This document shows, in pieces, positions 1-8,698 of a stretch of DNA of 64,000 bases. Made by a program: the position numbers and the translations under genes. Under the pieces are notes generated by a model, which did not search any database, was not told where the DNA came from, and was given only the letters and a program-made list of their open reading frames with translations. The number at the start of each line of letters is the position of its first letter. Positions within the stretch are counted from its first letter, which is position 1. The stretch is taken from the NCBI GenBank assembly GCA_963608705.1, contig CAVDHB010000075.1, positions 33,580 to 97,579 of the forward strand, given 5' to 3'. The DNA is from CAVDHB01 sp963608705. Its GTDB lineage: Bacteria > Bacteroidota > Bacteroidia > Bacteroidales > Bacteroidaceae.

Positions 1-2
1 CC

Positions 3-1223
3 GTACTCAACAACGAGTATGGCACACGGAACAGTTTATGGCAAGAAACAAACGAAAACTTACTGACACAATTAAAGTCGCTTGGCGTTGACTCCCTCTA
101 TCAAAAGGGCGTAATATTGGATAAACAAACCAAAGATATTATTTCATTCACGAAAACGTTGAAAGAACAAATAGCGGCAGAAGCGGACAAGGACGATTAT
201 GAAAAAGGGAAATTACAGAATGACGAAGATTTGAAATCTGTTCCCTACATTATGCTGGCTCCCACACAACGAAATGGCACGAAACTACGCAAGCAAATGG
301 ACGCATACCGCAACTTTTTGGGGGGTATCATGAAAGATTCTATTAACAAATCCATTGCGATGGCCTATGTAAGCACGAATGCTGTCCGCAACCGTATCGG
401 AACTTCATTCTCATGGGAAAGAGAATGTTTCAATTCACTACCGGCAATTGGCGGTATCGTACTTTTGAATAGAATAGAAGAAAATGTCTTATTTGCCGAG
501 CGTGAATGTCTTCGGGATTTACTATTGCAAGTGGTGAAAGCTGTGTACAAAAAAGGCGGTAATATACCAACGTCCATATTGACTTCTGCGAGTGGTGTAA
601 ATAGCCCTATGCTCACTGCGACATCCAGTGAGTCTTCTTCTGACATCCCCGTAGAGACAGGAGAGATATCTGACCTCTATTCAGGCATAGGCAATACACT
701 GAATCTATTCCCAGGCACTCCGGTCTCTCAACTTCAGATGACTACCAACAATGGTCATGTGGCCTTGCAGAAAGGGAAATGGGTCATTATCCCCCAGAAT
801 CCAGAACGAAAAGCGGATGTGACTGTACGTCACCGTCCCGATGGAAGAGTATTGGGCAAATTCAGCTTCAATGTTAAATCCATTCCAGACCCTACTCCTT
901 ATATAATATTAGGAGAAAGTACATATAGAGGAGGAGTTCCTGTAAGCAAAGCTAAGCTGAATACCCTGAGAAGACTCGGTGCCACCTATAGACACGGGAA
1001 AGACAATATCGAATTCCGTATCATCTCTTTTGAAACTGTTTTTGTGAAAGCAAACGGTAAGATAGAGAGAATGAATTCACATGGTGGCTCATTTTCACCC
1101 GCTCAGCAAGCACAAATCAAGATGCTGAACAGCGGAGACCGTTTCTACGTGACCTCCATTATTGTGGAAGACAATGGTGGAAACAGAAGAGAAATAGAAC
1201 CATTAAATATTATAATAGACTGA
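3..1223 (+). CDS. gldM: GldM/PorM-like type IX secretion protein (5' end outside window)
   Basis: The reading frame is open from base 3, so the gene begins upstream; a TTG at 117 is internal. About 407 residues are visible. The C-terminal third carries the GldM-type pattern: a GGVPVSKAKL segment, a region ending FRIISFETVFV, then SGDRFYVTSIIVEDNGG and a final Ile-rich strand. In the family, GldM is an inner-membrane-anchored periplasmic dimer that with GldL forms the type IX secretion/gliding motor; the N-terminal membrane helix would lie outside the window. The next gene begins 1 base after the stop and encodes an OmpA-like protein rather than GldN, so this may be a GldM paralogue and not the canonical secretion operon. 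The family call is from remembered domain features. Confidence 0.75.
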   Translation, partial: VLNNEYGTRNSLWQETNENLLTQLKSLGVDSLYQKGVILDKQTKDIISFTKTLKEQIAAEADKDDYEKGKLQNDEDLKSVPYIMLAPTQRNGTKLRKQMDAYRNFLGGIMKDSINKSIAMAYVSTNAVRNRIGTSFSWERECFNSLPAIGGIVLLNRIEENVLFAERECLRDLLLQVVKAVYKKGGNIPTSILTSASGVNSPMLTATSSESSSDIPVETGEISDLYSGIGNTLNLFPGTPVSQLQMTTNNGHVALQKGKWVIIPQNPERKADVTVRHRPDGRVLGKFSFNVKSIPDPTPYIILGESTYRGGVPVSKAKLNTLRRLGATYRHGKDNIEFRIISFETVFVKANGKIERMNSHGGSFSPAQQAQIKMLNSGDRFYVTSIIVEDNGGNRREIEPLNIIID

Positions 1224-1224
1224 A

Positions 1225-2349
1225 ATGAACTGTATTTTTAAAAAGTACATAAGCACTGCTTTAATATTGAGCGGAACAGCTACCATAGCTTCCGCTCAAG
1301 CACAGACTCATTCTTTTTGGGATAACACCTATATAGAAGCTACAGGTGGTTACGGGGTGAGAATTTCCGCTACAGATGCGAAAGCAACCGGATGGGGGCA
1401 ACAAATGTCTCCTATATACGGCTTCGGTGTAGGAAAATGGGTAAGCCCTTATGTGGCTCTTCAAGCTTCATACCATACGGGAAAAATCAAACATTTCTCA
1501 TTGAACTATTCCATTGTGAGCGCCCAAGTACTACTGGACATCCAATCGTTGACACATGGATATGATCCGGCACGCAAGTTTCATATCTATCCATTAGTAG
1601 GATTGGGAGCATTCATCTCTAAAGGTTCCACTCACCAACACTTGGCCGTCACCTACGGTGCTAAAGCGCAACTGGATTTAAATAACCATTGGGGAATTCA
1701 TGGCATATTGTCTGGCAATCTTACGGACAACGACGCAGTACACGAGGCTATGACCGGCGTAACAAACATCTTCAGTCTACAGGTTGGAGTAAATTATCGT
1801 TTTGGCAAGAAATCATTTAAGACATATAGAAGCTCCAGTCCACAGAATGAAGAGCAAATAGACAGATTAAACAAGGAGGTAAACAACCTGCGCCAGGAAG
1901 TAACTAATCTGAACAAACAACTGAATGACCTAAAGCAGACGAAAAACCAGAGCATATCTGATGCTGTGCATCCTACTACTGATGAAGGAGACTCACTCCA
2001 GAAGACATTTTATACAGAACCTACAGACAAGAAAATGTACATCTACATCCGTTTTGCAGAATTCAGTTCTTATCTTTCTGAAAAAGAGCGTTCAAACATA
2101 GCGAACATTGGTGAATGGATGAAGACGCAACCCGAATTCCAAGTAAAGATTCTAGCATTCAGTGACAATCAGAATGACAAAGAATATGATAAGGAACTTC
2201 GTGAGAAACGTACAAATGCTATTCGGAAGATATTGATAGACACTTATAAAATCAACTCTTCCCGTATATCCATCACATCACCGGAGGAAGAAGGTTATCT
2301 TAACAAGAAAGACTGTAGTGCAATGATTATTTTCATACCGACAAAATAA
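1225..2349 (+). CDS. Outer membrane beta-barrel protein with OmpA-like C-terminal domain
   Basis: 374 residues. The N-terminus is a signal peptide ending near ASAQAQ. Residues about 28-200 alternate like an OmpA/OprF-type transmembrane barrel with aromatic girdles, ending near VNYRFGKK. Residues about 210-245 form a heptad-rich coiled coil (RLNKEVNNLRQEV). Residues about 270-374 resemble an OmpA peptidoglycan-binding domain (YIRFAEFSSYLSEKE ... LREKRTNAIRKIL), with the usual Asp/Arg positions only partly kept. The start abuts the gldM-like stop, so the two are probably co-transcribed. Such proteins tether the outer membrane to peptidoglycan; a role with the upstream secretion-like protein is inferred from position only. 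Confidence 0.75.
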   Translation: MNCIFKKYISTALILSGTATIASAQAQTHSFWDNTYIEATGGYGVRISATDAKATGWGQQMSPIYGFGVGKWVSPYVALQASYHTGKIKHFSLNYSIVSAQVLLDIQSLTHGYDPARKFHIYPLVGLGAFISKGSTHQHLAVTYGAKAQLDLNNHWGIHGILSGNLTDNDAVHEAMTGVTNIFSLQVGVNYRFGKKSFKTYRSSSPQNEEQIDRLNKEVNNLRQEVTNLNKQLNDLKQTKNQSISDAVHPTTDEGDSLQKTFYTEPTDKKMYIYIRFAEFSSYLSEKERSNIANIGEWMKTQPEFQVKILAFSDNQNDKEYDKELREKRTNAIRKILIDTYKINSSRISITSPEEEGYLNKKDCSAMIIFIPTK

Positions 2350-2371
2350 TCCAAACTATCCATAAACCAAG

Positions 2372-2412
2372 AGAGTTCGAAAGGACATACAATCCTTCCG
2401 AACTCTTTTTTA
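2372..2412 (+). terminator. Rho-independent terminator after the OmpA-like gene
   Basis: A near-perfect hairpin (arm AGAGTTCGAAAGGA, arm TCCTTCCGAACTCT) followed by a T-rich run, 23 bases after the stop codon. Confidence 0.85.
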
Positions 2413-2465
2413 TTCTATACAGTCTGTTTCAGACAGAATTTCTTAGGTATATCATCAAAAAGCCT

Positions 2466-2473
2466 TACCTTTG
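2466..2473 (+). promoter_or_regulatory. Bacteroidetes -7 box (TACCTTTG) for the mla operon
   Basis: TACCTTTG matches the TAnnTTTG consensus of the primary Bacteroidetes sigma factor and lies 28 bases before the mlaE-like ATG. No convincing -33 TTTG is seen. Confidence 0.7.
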
Positions 2474-2501
2474 CACCATTAATTCTAAGGTTTACAAATC
2501 T

Positions 2502-3260
2502 ATGATATTAAAGTTACTGTTCAGATACCTGACCACCTTCGGACAATACCTTGAGCTATTAGGCCGAGTGTTCGCCCGTCCACAACGAATGCGGATGTTC
2601 CTCAAACAATTAAGCAAAGAAATGCAGCAATTGGGCGTGAACTCCGTAGGCATCGTGCTGCTCATCTCTTTCTTTATTGGAGCGGTCATCTGCATACAAA
2701 TCAAGCTGAACATCCAAAGTCCGTGGATGCCTCGTTTTGTAACAGGCTACACCACTCGTGAAATAATGCTTCTGGAGTTCTCCTCTTCCATCATGTGCCT
2801 TATCCTGTCTGGAAAGGTAGGCTCAAACATCGCCTCTGAGATAGGTACCATGCGAGTGACACAGCAGATTGACGCCTTGGAAATCATGGGCGTGAACTCC
2901 GCCAACTTTCTCATCCTCCCCAAAATCATGGGATTGATGATTATGATCCCCTTCCTTGTGACATTCAGCGTATTCTCCGGCATTGTCGGAGCCTACGCCA
3001 CTGCATATATAGGGAATATCATCTCTGTGGATGACCTGACTTACGGCTTCCACTACTCTTTTACCCCCTGGTTTTTCTGGTGTGGCATCATAAAATCCGT
3101 GGTATTCGGATTCATCATCGCCAGTGTGGCCTCTTTCTTCGGCTATAATGTGGAAGGTGGCTCCATCGAAGTGGGTAAAGCCAGCACCAACGCCGTAGTC
3201 AGCAGCAGCGTGTTAATTCTCTTCACGGATATGTTTCTCACCCAGTTGCTCACCAAATAA
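2502..3260 (+). CDS. mlaE: MlaE-family ABC transporter permease
   Basis: 252 residues, the usual length for MlaE/YrbE permeases. There are about five hydrophobic segments, with the conserved central block (SGKVGSNIASEIGTMRVTQQIDALEIMGV) split around residues 105-135, which marks this family. In the family the permease works with an MlaF ATPase in retrograde or anterograde phospholipid movement between the membranes. It sits 12 bases before the ATPase gene and behind its own TACCTTTG box. No MCE-domain (MlaD) gene follows directly. Confidence 0.9.
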   Translation: MILKLLFRYLTTFGQYLELLGRVFARPQRMRMFLKQLSKEMQQLGVNSVGIVLLISFFIGAVICIQIKLNIQSPWMPRFVTGYTTREIMLLEFSSSIMCLILSGKVGSNIASEIGTMRVTQQIDALEIMGVNSANFLILPKIMGLMIMIPFLVTFSVFSGIVGAYATAYIGNIISVDDLTYGFHYSFTPWFFWCGIIKSVVFGFIIASVASFFGYNVEGGSIEVGKASTNAVVSSSVLILFTDMFLTQLLTK

Positions 3261-3272
3261 AGCCATCCAACC

Positions 3273-4055
3273 ATGATTGAATTAAAAGACTTACATAAAT
3301 CTTTCGAAGACAAAGAGGTACTGAAAGGCATCTCAGCAGTGTTCAAAGACGGAGTGACCAACCTCATCATCGGACAAAGTGGTTCCGGAAAGACCGTACT
3401 GATGAAGAACATCGTGGGATTGTTCAATCCCACGGAGGGGCAAATCCTTTACGATGGCAGAGACCTCGTAACCATGAGCAAGAAAGAAAAGATGCAACTC
3501 AGACGGGAAATGGGAATGCTCTTCCAAAACGCCGCCCTTTTCGACTCCATGACTGTGCTGGAAAACGTGATGTTTCCGCTGAACATGTTCTCCACAAAGA
3601 CATGGAAAGAACGCTACGACAGAGCCATGTTCTGCCTCGACAGGGTACACCTGGCGGATGCGGGAAATAAGTATCCCGGAGAAATCAGTGGTGGAATGCA
3701 GAAGCGTGCGGCCATCGCCAGAGCCATCTCACTCAGACCGAGGTATCTGTTCTGCGATGAGCCGAACTCTGGCCTAGACCCCAAGACATCCCTTGTGATT
3801 GACGAACTGATACACAGCATCACCAAGGAGTTCAACATGACCACCATCATCAACACGCACGACATGAACTCCGTGATGGGCATCGGAGAGAACATCCTTT
3901 ACCTCTATCAAGGGTTCAAAGAATGGGAAGGCAGCAAAGACGAGATTATCACCTCCAACAACAAACTGCTGAACGACTTTATCTTCGCCTCTGACCTTTT
4001 CCGAAAAGTCAAGGAAGTGGAGATAGAGGAAGAAAAAGAAAAACAAAAAGCATGA
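3273..4055 (+). CDS. mlaF: MlaF-like ABC transporter ATP-binding protein
   Basis: 260 residues. Walker A is GQSGSGKT (about residues 34-41), followed by the Q-loop region (MLFQNAALFDSMTV), signature SGGMQKRAAIARA and Walker B with LFCDEPNSGLDP. The D-loop and H-loop (NTHDMNSV) are present, so it looks catalytically competent. Signature and length match MlaF-type ATPases partnering the permease immediately upstream. The 3' end overlaps the next gene by 4 bases (ATGA), indicating translational coupling. Confidence 0.92.
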   Translation: MIELKDLHKSFEDKEVLKGISAVFKDGVTNLIIGQSGSGKTVLMKNIVGLFNPTEGQILYDGRDLVTMSKKEKMQLRREMGMLFQNAALFDSMTVLENVMFPLNMFSTKTWKERYDRAMFCLDRVHLADAGNKYPGEISGGMQKRAAIARAISLRPRYLFCDEPNSGLDPKTSLVIDELIHSITKEFNMTTIINTHDMNSVMGIGENILYLYQGFKEWEGSKDEIITSNNKLLNDFIFASDLFRKVKEVEIEEEKEKQKA

Positions 4056-4600
4056 AGCAATTACTTGCCTGCTGCCTGTGTTTTCTGGTCTGTCTCAGCC
4101 TTCAGGCTTCTCCCAAAGACCGCATAGACCGTATGTTTGTAACTGACAGCACACTCTACACAGATATTACAAACACCTTCTTCGGCGGACGATTCGGCAG
4201 CCCGCAATCCGAGATGCTTTCCAAGGTGAAAGCTTCGGAAGACACACAGCTACAACAAGCCATATATGGAGAAATACAACTCGGTATCACCGTATACAAT
4301 GAAATAGTTTTCCAACAAGCCACCCTGCAATTCCACCAAAACAGATTCTCCAATATCCTCTTCGGCAGCTCTTTCCTTGGATATGAAGATGCACTCAGAG
4401 TCTACCTGCGTATCAAAAGAGTACTGGCAAGACAATACGGAGAATCACTGTTCAAACAGAAGAAGCAGGACATGACCAACGTATATGACCTCAAAGGACA
4501 AAACATGTGCATCCTCCAACTGAACCGACAGGAAGACAAACAAGCGAAGGTCACCTTCCATGTGATTTTAAGCTATTGGAACAAAGCACTCACAAACTAA
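4052..4600 (+). CDS. Secreted protein of unknown function coupled to mlaF
   Basis: 182 residues starting with a clear signal peptide (MKQLLACCLCFLVCLSLQA). The mature part is a mixed alpha/beta chain with no motif I recognise; it ends with a hydrophobic strand (VTFHVILSYWNKAL). Its ATG overlaps the mlaF stop, so it is probably made with the transporter. A periplasmic partner of MlaEF is a reasonable inference, but it does not look like an MCE-domain MlaD or a MlaC protein to me. Confidence 0.6.
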   Translation: MKQLLACCLCFLVCLSLQASPKDRIDRMFVTDSTLYTDITNTFFGGRFGSPQSEMLSKVKASEDTQLQQAIYGEIQLGITVYNEIVFQQATLQFHQNRFSNILFGSSFLGYEDALRVYLRIKRVLARQYGESLFKQKKQDMTNVYDLKGQNMCILQLNRQEDKQAKVTFHVILSYWNKALTN

Positions 4601-4613
4601 TCCTCAAGAAGCG

Positions 4614-6638
4614 GTGCGAATACAAGACATAGACACCAGTACCCCAGAATTTCAAAATGCGCTGCAACTCATACAGTACACGCACAACTCGCTTTTCCTC
4701 ACAGGGAAAGCGGGTACGGGAAAATCTACGTTTTTAAAATACGTCTGCGCCACTACCAAGAAGAAATACGTCATCCTGGCTCCGACAGGCATTGCCGCCA
4801 TCAACGCCGGAGGAAGCACCCTGCACAGTTTCTTCAAACTTCCGTTTTACCCTCTACTGCCCGATGACCCACGCTTTTCCACACCGGGCAATCTGAAAGA
4901 CTTTCTGAAATACAACAAGGCACAGCTCAAACTCCTACAGAAGGTAGAGCTTATCGTCATCGACGAGATTTCCATGGTCAGGGCGGACATCATCGACTTT
5001 ATCGACAAAATTCTTCGCACCTATACCCATGAGATGCGTATCCCTTTCGGTGGCAAACAGTTGCTCTTAGTAGGAGACATCTTCCAATTGGAACCCGTCC
5101 TGAAAAGTGAGGAACGGGACATACTGCAACGCTTCTACCCTTCTCCCTACTTTTTCTCCGCCAAGGTGTTCCAACAGATGTCACTGGTCAGCATCGAGCT
5201 GAACAAGGTCTACCGCCAGAAAGACCCTGCCTTCATCGGCATTCTGAACCATATACGCACCAACACGGTGCTTCCCGCTGACCTCCAGTTGCTCAATACC
5301 CGCACAGACATTTCCGAAGACAATCCACAACCCCAAGAAGGATTGGCCATCACCCTTGCCACACGAAGAGACACAGTTGATTACATCAACCAGCATCAAT
5401 TAGACGCACTGACTGCGAAACCGTGGATTTTAGAAGGACGTATCGAAGGAGAGTTTCCACAAAGCTCCCTACCCACACTCATGGAGCTGACACTGAAGCC
5501 CGGCGCACAAATCATTTTTGTAAAGAACGACCGCAACAAACAATGGGTGAACGGCACCATCGGTACTGTCACGGACTACAATAAAGACGGAAATCTCCTG
5601 TATGTCCGCACAGAAGACGGCAAGAACGTAACGGTGGAAAGAGCCACCTGGTCGAACGTGCGCTACACCTATAACGAGGAAGAAAAGAAAATCGAAGAGG
5701 AAGAATTAGGCACCTTCACGCAATTCCCCATCAAGTTGGCCTGGGCCATCACTATCCACAAGAGCCAAGGACTCACGTTCAAACACGTCATTGTGGATTT
5801 CTCCGGCGGAGTATTCGCTGGAGGACAAGCCTACGTGGCACTCAGTCGCTGCACCTCTTTGGAAGGCATTCAACTGAAATGTCCCGTGCAACGGAGAGAC
5901 ATCTTTGTCAGACCCGAAATCATCCGCTTCTCCAAGGACTTCAACGACCAACAGCACATCGATACGGCATTAAAACAAGCTGAGGCGGACATACGATACA
6001 AAGAAGCGAACGACCGCTTTGACCAAGGCGACTTCGAGGGATGTCTGGACAGCTTCTTCAAGGCCATCCATCTTCGTTACGACATAGAGAAACCACTCAT
6101 CCGCCGTTTCATCCAGCGGAAATTAGGCATAGTCAACAAACTGAAAGCGGAGAATCAACGCCTCTCCGAGGAAATGCACGACCTGCGCAAACAGCTGAAG
6201 AAGTACACCAAGGAATACCTTGTCATGGGAGATATGTGTATGTCGGAAGCGAACGACCCGCAAGCAGCTATCCGCAACTATGACAAGGCGTTGGAAATGG
6301 ATCCGCTGAACATCGAGGCGATGGCACATAAAGGAGCCACCCTCTCTTCACTCGGGAAACTGACTGAAGCCGACAAGCTGTTGACAAAAGCCATCAACCT
6401 AAGTCCGAGGTGTTTCGAGGCGTACTTCGAACGTGGACGCAACAGCTTGAAAAGCCACCGCTATGAAGAAGCCGCCTCCGATTTTGACAAGGCGACCACT
6501 CTTGACCCACTTCATGCCGAGGCGCACCGACTCTTTGGTAATGCCCTGGACAAGACAGGGAACTCCGAGAATGCTGCCATCCAATGGGACTTGGCGGAAA
6601 AGCTTCGAAAGAAAAGGAAAAAACGAAAACGAATATAA
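4614..6638 (+). CDS. PIF1/RecD-like DNA helicase fused to TPR repeats
   Basis: 674 residues from a GTG start 11 bases after the previous stop. Walker A is GKAGTGKST (residues 31-39), Walker B LIVIDEISM (about 112-120), with later motifs QLEPV, KVYRQKD and the C-terminal helicase block FPIKLAWAITIHKSQG ... YVALSRC typical of PIF1/RecD-type superfamily 1B helicases. After about residue 450 come a short coiled coil and three or four tetratricopeptide units (for example NYDKALEMDPLN, LLTKAINLSP, DFDKATTLDPLH), and the end is very basic (RKKRKKRKRI). The substrate is probably DNA with 5' to 3' translocation, by analogy with the family. The TPR part suggests a protein partner that is not identifiable here. 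Confidence 0.85.
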   Translation: MRIQDIDTSTPEFQNALQLIQYTHNSLFLTGKAGTGKSTFLKYVCATTKKKYVILAPTGIAAINAGGSTLHSFFKLPFYPLLPDDPRFSTPGNLKDFLKYNKAQLKLLQKVELIVIDEISMVRADIIDFIDKILRTYTHEMRIPFGGKQLLLVGDIFQLEPVLKSEERDILQRFYPSPYFFSAKVFQQMSLVSIELNKVYRQKDPAFIGILNHIRTNTVLPADLQLLNTRTDISEDNPQPQEGLAITLATRRDTVDYINQHQLDALTAKPWILEGRIEGEFPQSSLPTLMELTLKPGAQIIFVKNDRNKQWVNGTIGTVTDYNKDGNLLYVRTEDGKNVTVERATWSNVRYTYNEEEKKIEEEELGTFTQFPIKLAWAITIHKSQGLTFKHVIVDFSGGVFAGGQAYVALSRCTSLEGIQLKCPVQRRDIFVRPEIIRFSKDFNDQQHIDTALKQAEADIRYKEANDRFDQGDFEGCLDSFFKAIHLRYDIEKPLIRRFIQRKLGIVNKLKAENQRLSEEMHDLRKQLKKYTKEYLVMGDMCMSEANDPQAAIRNYDKALEMDPLNIEAMAHKGATLSSLGKLTEADKLLTKAINLSPRCFEAYFERGRNSLKSHRYEEAASDFDKATTLDPLHAEAHRLFGNALDKTGNSENAAIQWDLAEKLRKKRKKRKRI

Positions 6639-6644
6639 AACACC

Positions 6645-7256
6645 ATGCTGAAGAAATTATACGACAAGAACAACAACCCCAAGGACATGGAAGCTATCGC
6701 ACATGCCCTCAAAGACGGAGAACTTATCATAGCTCCTACGGATACCATGTACGCTCTCTGCAGTGATGCATTAAAAGAAAGGGCTATCGAGAAAATATGC
6801 AAACTGAAGAAACTGGACTTGAAACGCAAAAGCCTCTCCATTATTTGCAGCGACCTAAGCCATATCAGCGAGTTCGCCAAGGTGGATAACGCCACGTTCA
6901 AAATCATGAAACGCAACTTACCAGGCCCCTTCACCTTCATCCTGCCCTCCAGCTCCAAGCTGCCGAAGATTTTCAAGAACCGCAAGGAGGTAGGTATCCG
7001 TATTCCCGACAACCACATCATGCGAGAAATATGCCACTACCTTGAAGACCCGTTGTTAGCCATCACTGTACCTTACGACCCGGAAGACGATGTGGAAGAC
7101 CATACCAATCCCGAACTCATCGAAGAACGGCTGGGACATGAAGTGGCTTATGTGATAGACGGAGGCATAGGAGGAGATGAGCCAAGTACCATTGTGGACT
7201 GCATGGATGGTACCCACGAGATTATCCGACAGGGGAAAGGAATTCTCATCTCATAA
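6645..7256 (+). CDS. Sua5/YciO/YrdC family protein (threonylcarbamoyl-AMP synthase-like)
   Basis: 203 residues, ATG start 6 bases after the helicase gene. The Sua5/YrdC core is visible: APTDTMYALCSDA, LKRKSLSIICSD, NLPGPFTFILPSS, VGIRIPDN, and a C-terminal PSTIVDCMDG block. Family members make threonylcarbamoyl-adenylate from Thr, bicarbonate and ATP for the t6A37 tRNA modification. Some members (YciO subfamily) have unclear or weaker activity, and the KRKS motif and lack of a Sua5 C-terminal domain fit either YrdC/TsaC or YciO. Confidence 0.85.
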   Translation: MLKKLYDKNNNPKDMEAIAHALKDGELIIAPTDTMYALCSDALKERAIEKICKLKKLDLKRKSLSIICSDLSHISEFAKVDNATFKIMKRNLPGPFTFILPSSSKLPKIFKNRKEVGIRIPDNHIMREICHYLEDPLLAITVPYDPEDDVEDHTNPELIEERLGHEVAYVIDGGIGGDEPSTIVDCMDGTHEIIRQGKGILIS

Positions 7257-7401
7257 TATAAATGAACACGACTATTTAAAATCAAGGGATTTTATTCCCT
7301 ACACACGGGGGTTGTCAGACTTCAAGAGGAAAGTCATACGATTCATTTCTCAATAACTAAAAACAAAAGACTTAGCTTATTAAACATCCCTATAATAAAA
7401 A

Positions 7402-7425
7402 AGACTGGCTCATAAGAGTCAGTCT
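7402..7425 (-). terminator. Terminator of the rpsF-rpsR-rplI transcript
   Basis: A 10-bp stem (AGACTGGCTC / GAGTCAGTCT, one G-U pair) with loop ATAA. Read on the minus strand it is followed by a run of T, 28 bases after the rplI stop. Confidence 0.85.
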
Positions 7426-7452
7426 CTTTGTATTGAATAGTCAAATGATCGT

Positions 7453-7908
7453 TTATTCTTCACTTACGACTTCAAACGGAACTTCCACGGAAACTTCCTT
7501 GTGCAGTTTAACCACTGCCTGGTAAGAACCGATTGTCTTCACGCTTTCCAGTGCGATGGCACGACGGTCAATGGTGAAGCCAAGTTTCTGCAATTCATCA
7601 GCGATTTGCAACGGAGTTACAGATCCATAGATGTTACCGGTCTTGCTTACCTTGGTAACAATCTTCACAGGAGCATTCTCCACCTTAGCCTTGATATCCG
7701 CAGCGAGCTGTTCAGCGTCCGCCTTGATTTTGGCCAGTTTATGAGCGCGTTGTTTCAAGTCCTCAGCCAAAGATTTCTTTGCAGAAGCAGTGGCGAGAAT
7801 TGCCTTGCCATAAGGAAGCAAATAGTTGTTGGCGTAGCCTTTCTTTACGTCTACCACGTCATCCTTATAGCCTAATCCATGAATATCTTCTTTTAAAATG
7901 ATTTCCAT
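7453..7908 (-). CDS. rplI: 50S ribosomal protein L9
   Basis: 151 residues. The N-terminal L9 signature (MEIILKEDIHGLGYKDDVVDVKKGYANNYLLP) is present across residues 1-32, followed by the long connecting helix and a C-terminal RNA-binding domain. Length is normal. It is the last gene of the rpsF-rpsR-rplI operon and is followed by a hairpin terminator. Confidence 0.97.
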   Translation of the reverse strand: MEIILKEDIHGLGYKDDVVDVKKGYANNYLLPYGKAILATASAKKSLAEDLKQRAHKLAKIKADAEQLAADIKAKVENAPVKIVTKVSKTGNIYGSVTPLQIADELQKLGFTIDRRAIALESVKTIGSYQAVVKLHKEVSVEVPFEVVSEE

Positions 7909-7926
7909 CTTGGTTTCCTCCTTTAA

Positions 7927-8199
7927 TTATTTCATCAAATCGGTTACATAGGGAAGCAAAGCCAAATGGCGTGCTCTTTTCACGGCCTGAGCCACACGTT
8001 TCTGGTATTTCTGAGAAGTACCCGTGATACGACGCGGAAGGATTTTGCCCTGTTCGTTCAAGAATTTCTTCAGAAATTCAGGATCCTTGTAGTCGATATA
8101 TTTGATACCGTTCTTTCTGAAACGGCAATATTTCTTCTTTCTTACGTCAACCGTAGGAGGAGTCAAATATCTGATTTCTGATTGCTGTTGTGCTGCCAT
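7927..8199 (-). CDS. rpsR: 30S ribosomal protein S18
   Basis: 90 residues with the S18 core (KYCRFRKNGIKYIDYKDPEFLKKFL, then GKILPRRITGTSQKYQK and RAVKRARHLALLPY-type end). It lies between rpsF and rplI with gaps of 3 and 18 bases. S18 binds the platform of the 30S subunit with S6, whose gene is directly upstream. Confidence 0.97.
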   Translation of the reverse strand: MAAQQQSEIRYLTPPTVDVRKKKYCRFRKNGIKYIDYKDPEFLKKFLNEQGKILPRRITGTSQKYQKRVAQAVKRARHLALLPYVTDLMK

Positions 8200-8202
8200 G
8201 TC

Positions 8203-8544
8203 TTAGTTCTCCTTATTAGCTTTTTTGTTTCTTCTCTTCTCAGCGTATTCAGCTGCGAATTTTTCGTTTTTCACAATGAGGTGACGGATTACCTTTTCCT
8301 CACGACGGAAATTCACGTCCAATTTCTCGATAACAGAAGGTTCTGCCTTGAACTCGATGAGGTTGTAGAAGCCAGTGGACTTCTTCTCAATCGGATAAGC
8401 CAGTTTCTTCAAGCCCCAGTTCTCCACGTTGATGATTTCAGCGCCTTCATTGGTAAGGATACCCTTGAACTTTTCGACCGCTTCCTTCATCTGTTCGTCA
8501 GATAAAACGGGAGTCAAAATGAAAACGGTTTCGTATTGATTCAT
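8203..8544 (-). CDS. rpsF: 30S ribosomal protein S6
   Basis: 113 residues. The S6 fold is recognisable by MNQYETVFILTPVLSDEQ at the start, NWGLKKLAYPIEKKSTGFY in the middle and RREEKVIRHLIVKNE near the end. It is the first gene of the operon with rpsR and rplI, about 40 bases downstream of the predicted transcription start. Confidence 0.97.
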   Translation of the reverse strand: MNQYETVFILTPVLSDEQMKEAVEKFKGILTNEGAEIINVENWGLKKLAYPIEKKSTGFYNLIEFKAEPSVIEKLDVNFRREEKVIRHLIVKNEKFAAEYAEKRRNKKANKEN

Positions 8545-8589
8545 ACTGTTTTAATTGATTTGTTTTGATACTTTTGCAAAAATGCGGTG

Positions 8590-8621
8590 CAAAGGTACAC
8601 TTTTTATCTCTAACAGCCAAA
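8590..8621 (-). promoter_or_regulatory. Consensus Bacteroidetes promoter of rpsF-rpsR-rplI
   Basis: On the minus strand: TTTG at 8621-8618, 20 bases of spacer, then TACCTTTG at 8597-8590. Both match the -33/-7 consensus with ideal spacing. Predicted start is near 8583, giving a leader of about 40 nt. Confidence 0.88.
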
Positions 8622-8647
8622 GGTTTATGCTGTTAAAAAACAGAAAA

Positions 8648-8680
8648 ACCGCAGGCAGCCTGTATCAGTCCGCCTGCGGT
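8648..8680 (-). terminator. Terminator of the rprX-rprY transcript
   Basis: A 9-bp GC-rich perfect stem (ACCGCAGGC / GCCTGCGGT) followed, on the minus strand, by TTTTTCTGTTTTTT. It lies just after the rprY stop. Confidence 0.9.
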
Positions 8681-8698
8681 CTATGTCCACACAAATGT

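Noticed and set aside
7283..7298. Hairpin AGGGA-TTTTAT-TCCCT as terminator of the Sua5-like gene
   Set aside because: Short stem without a following T run.
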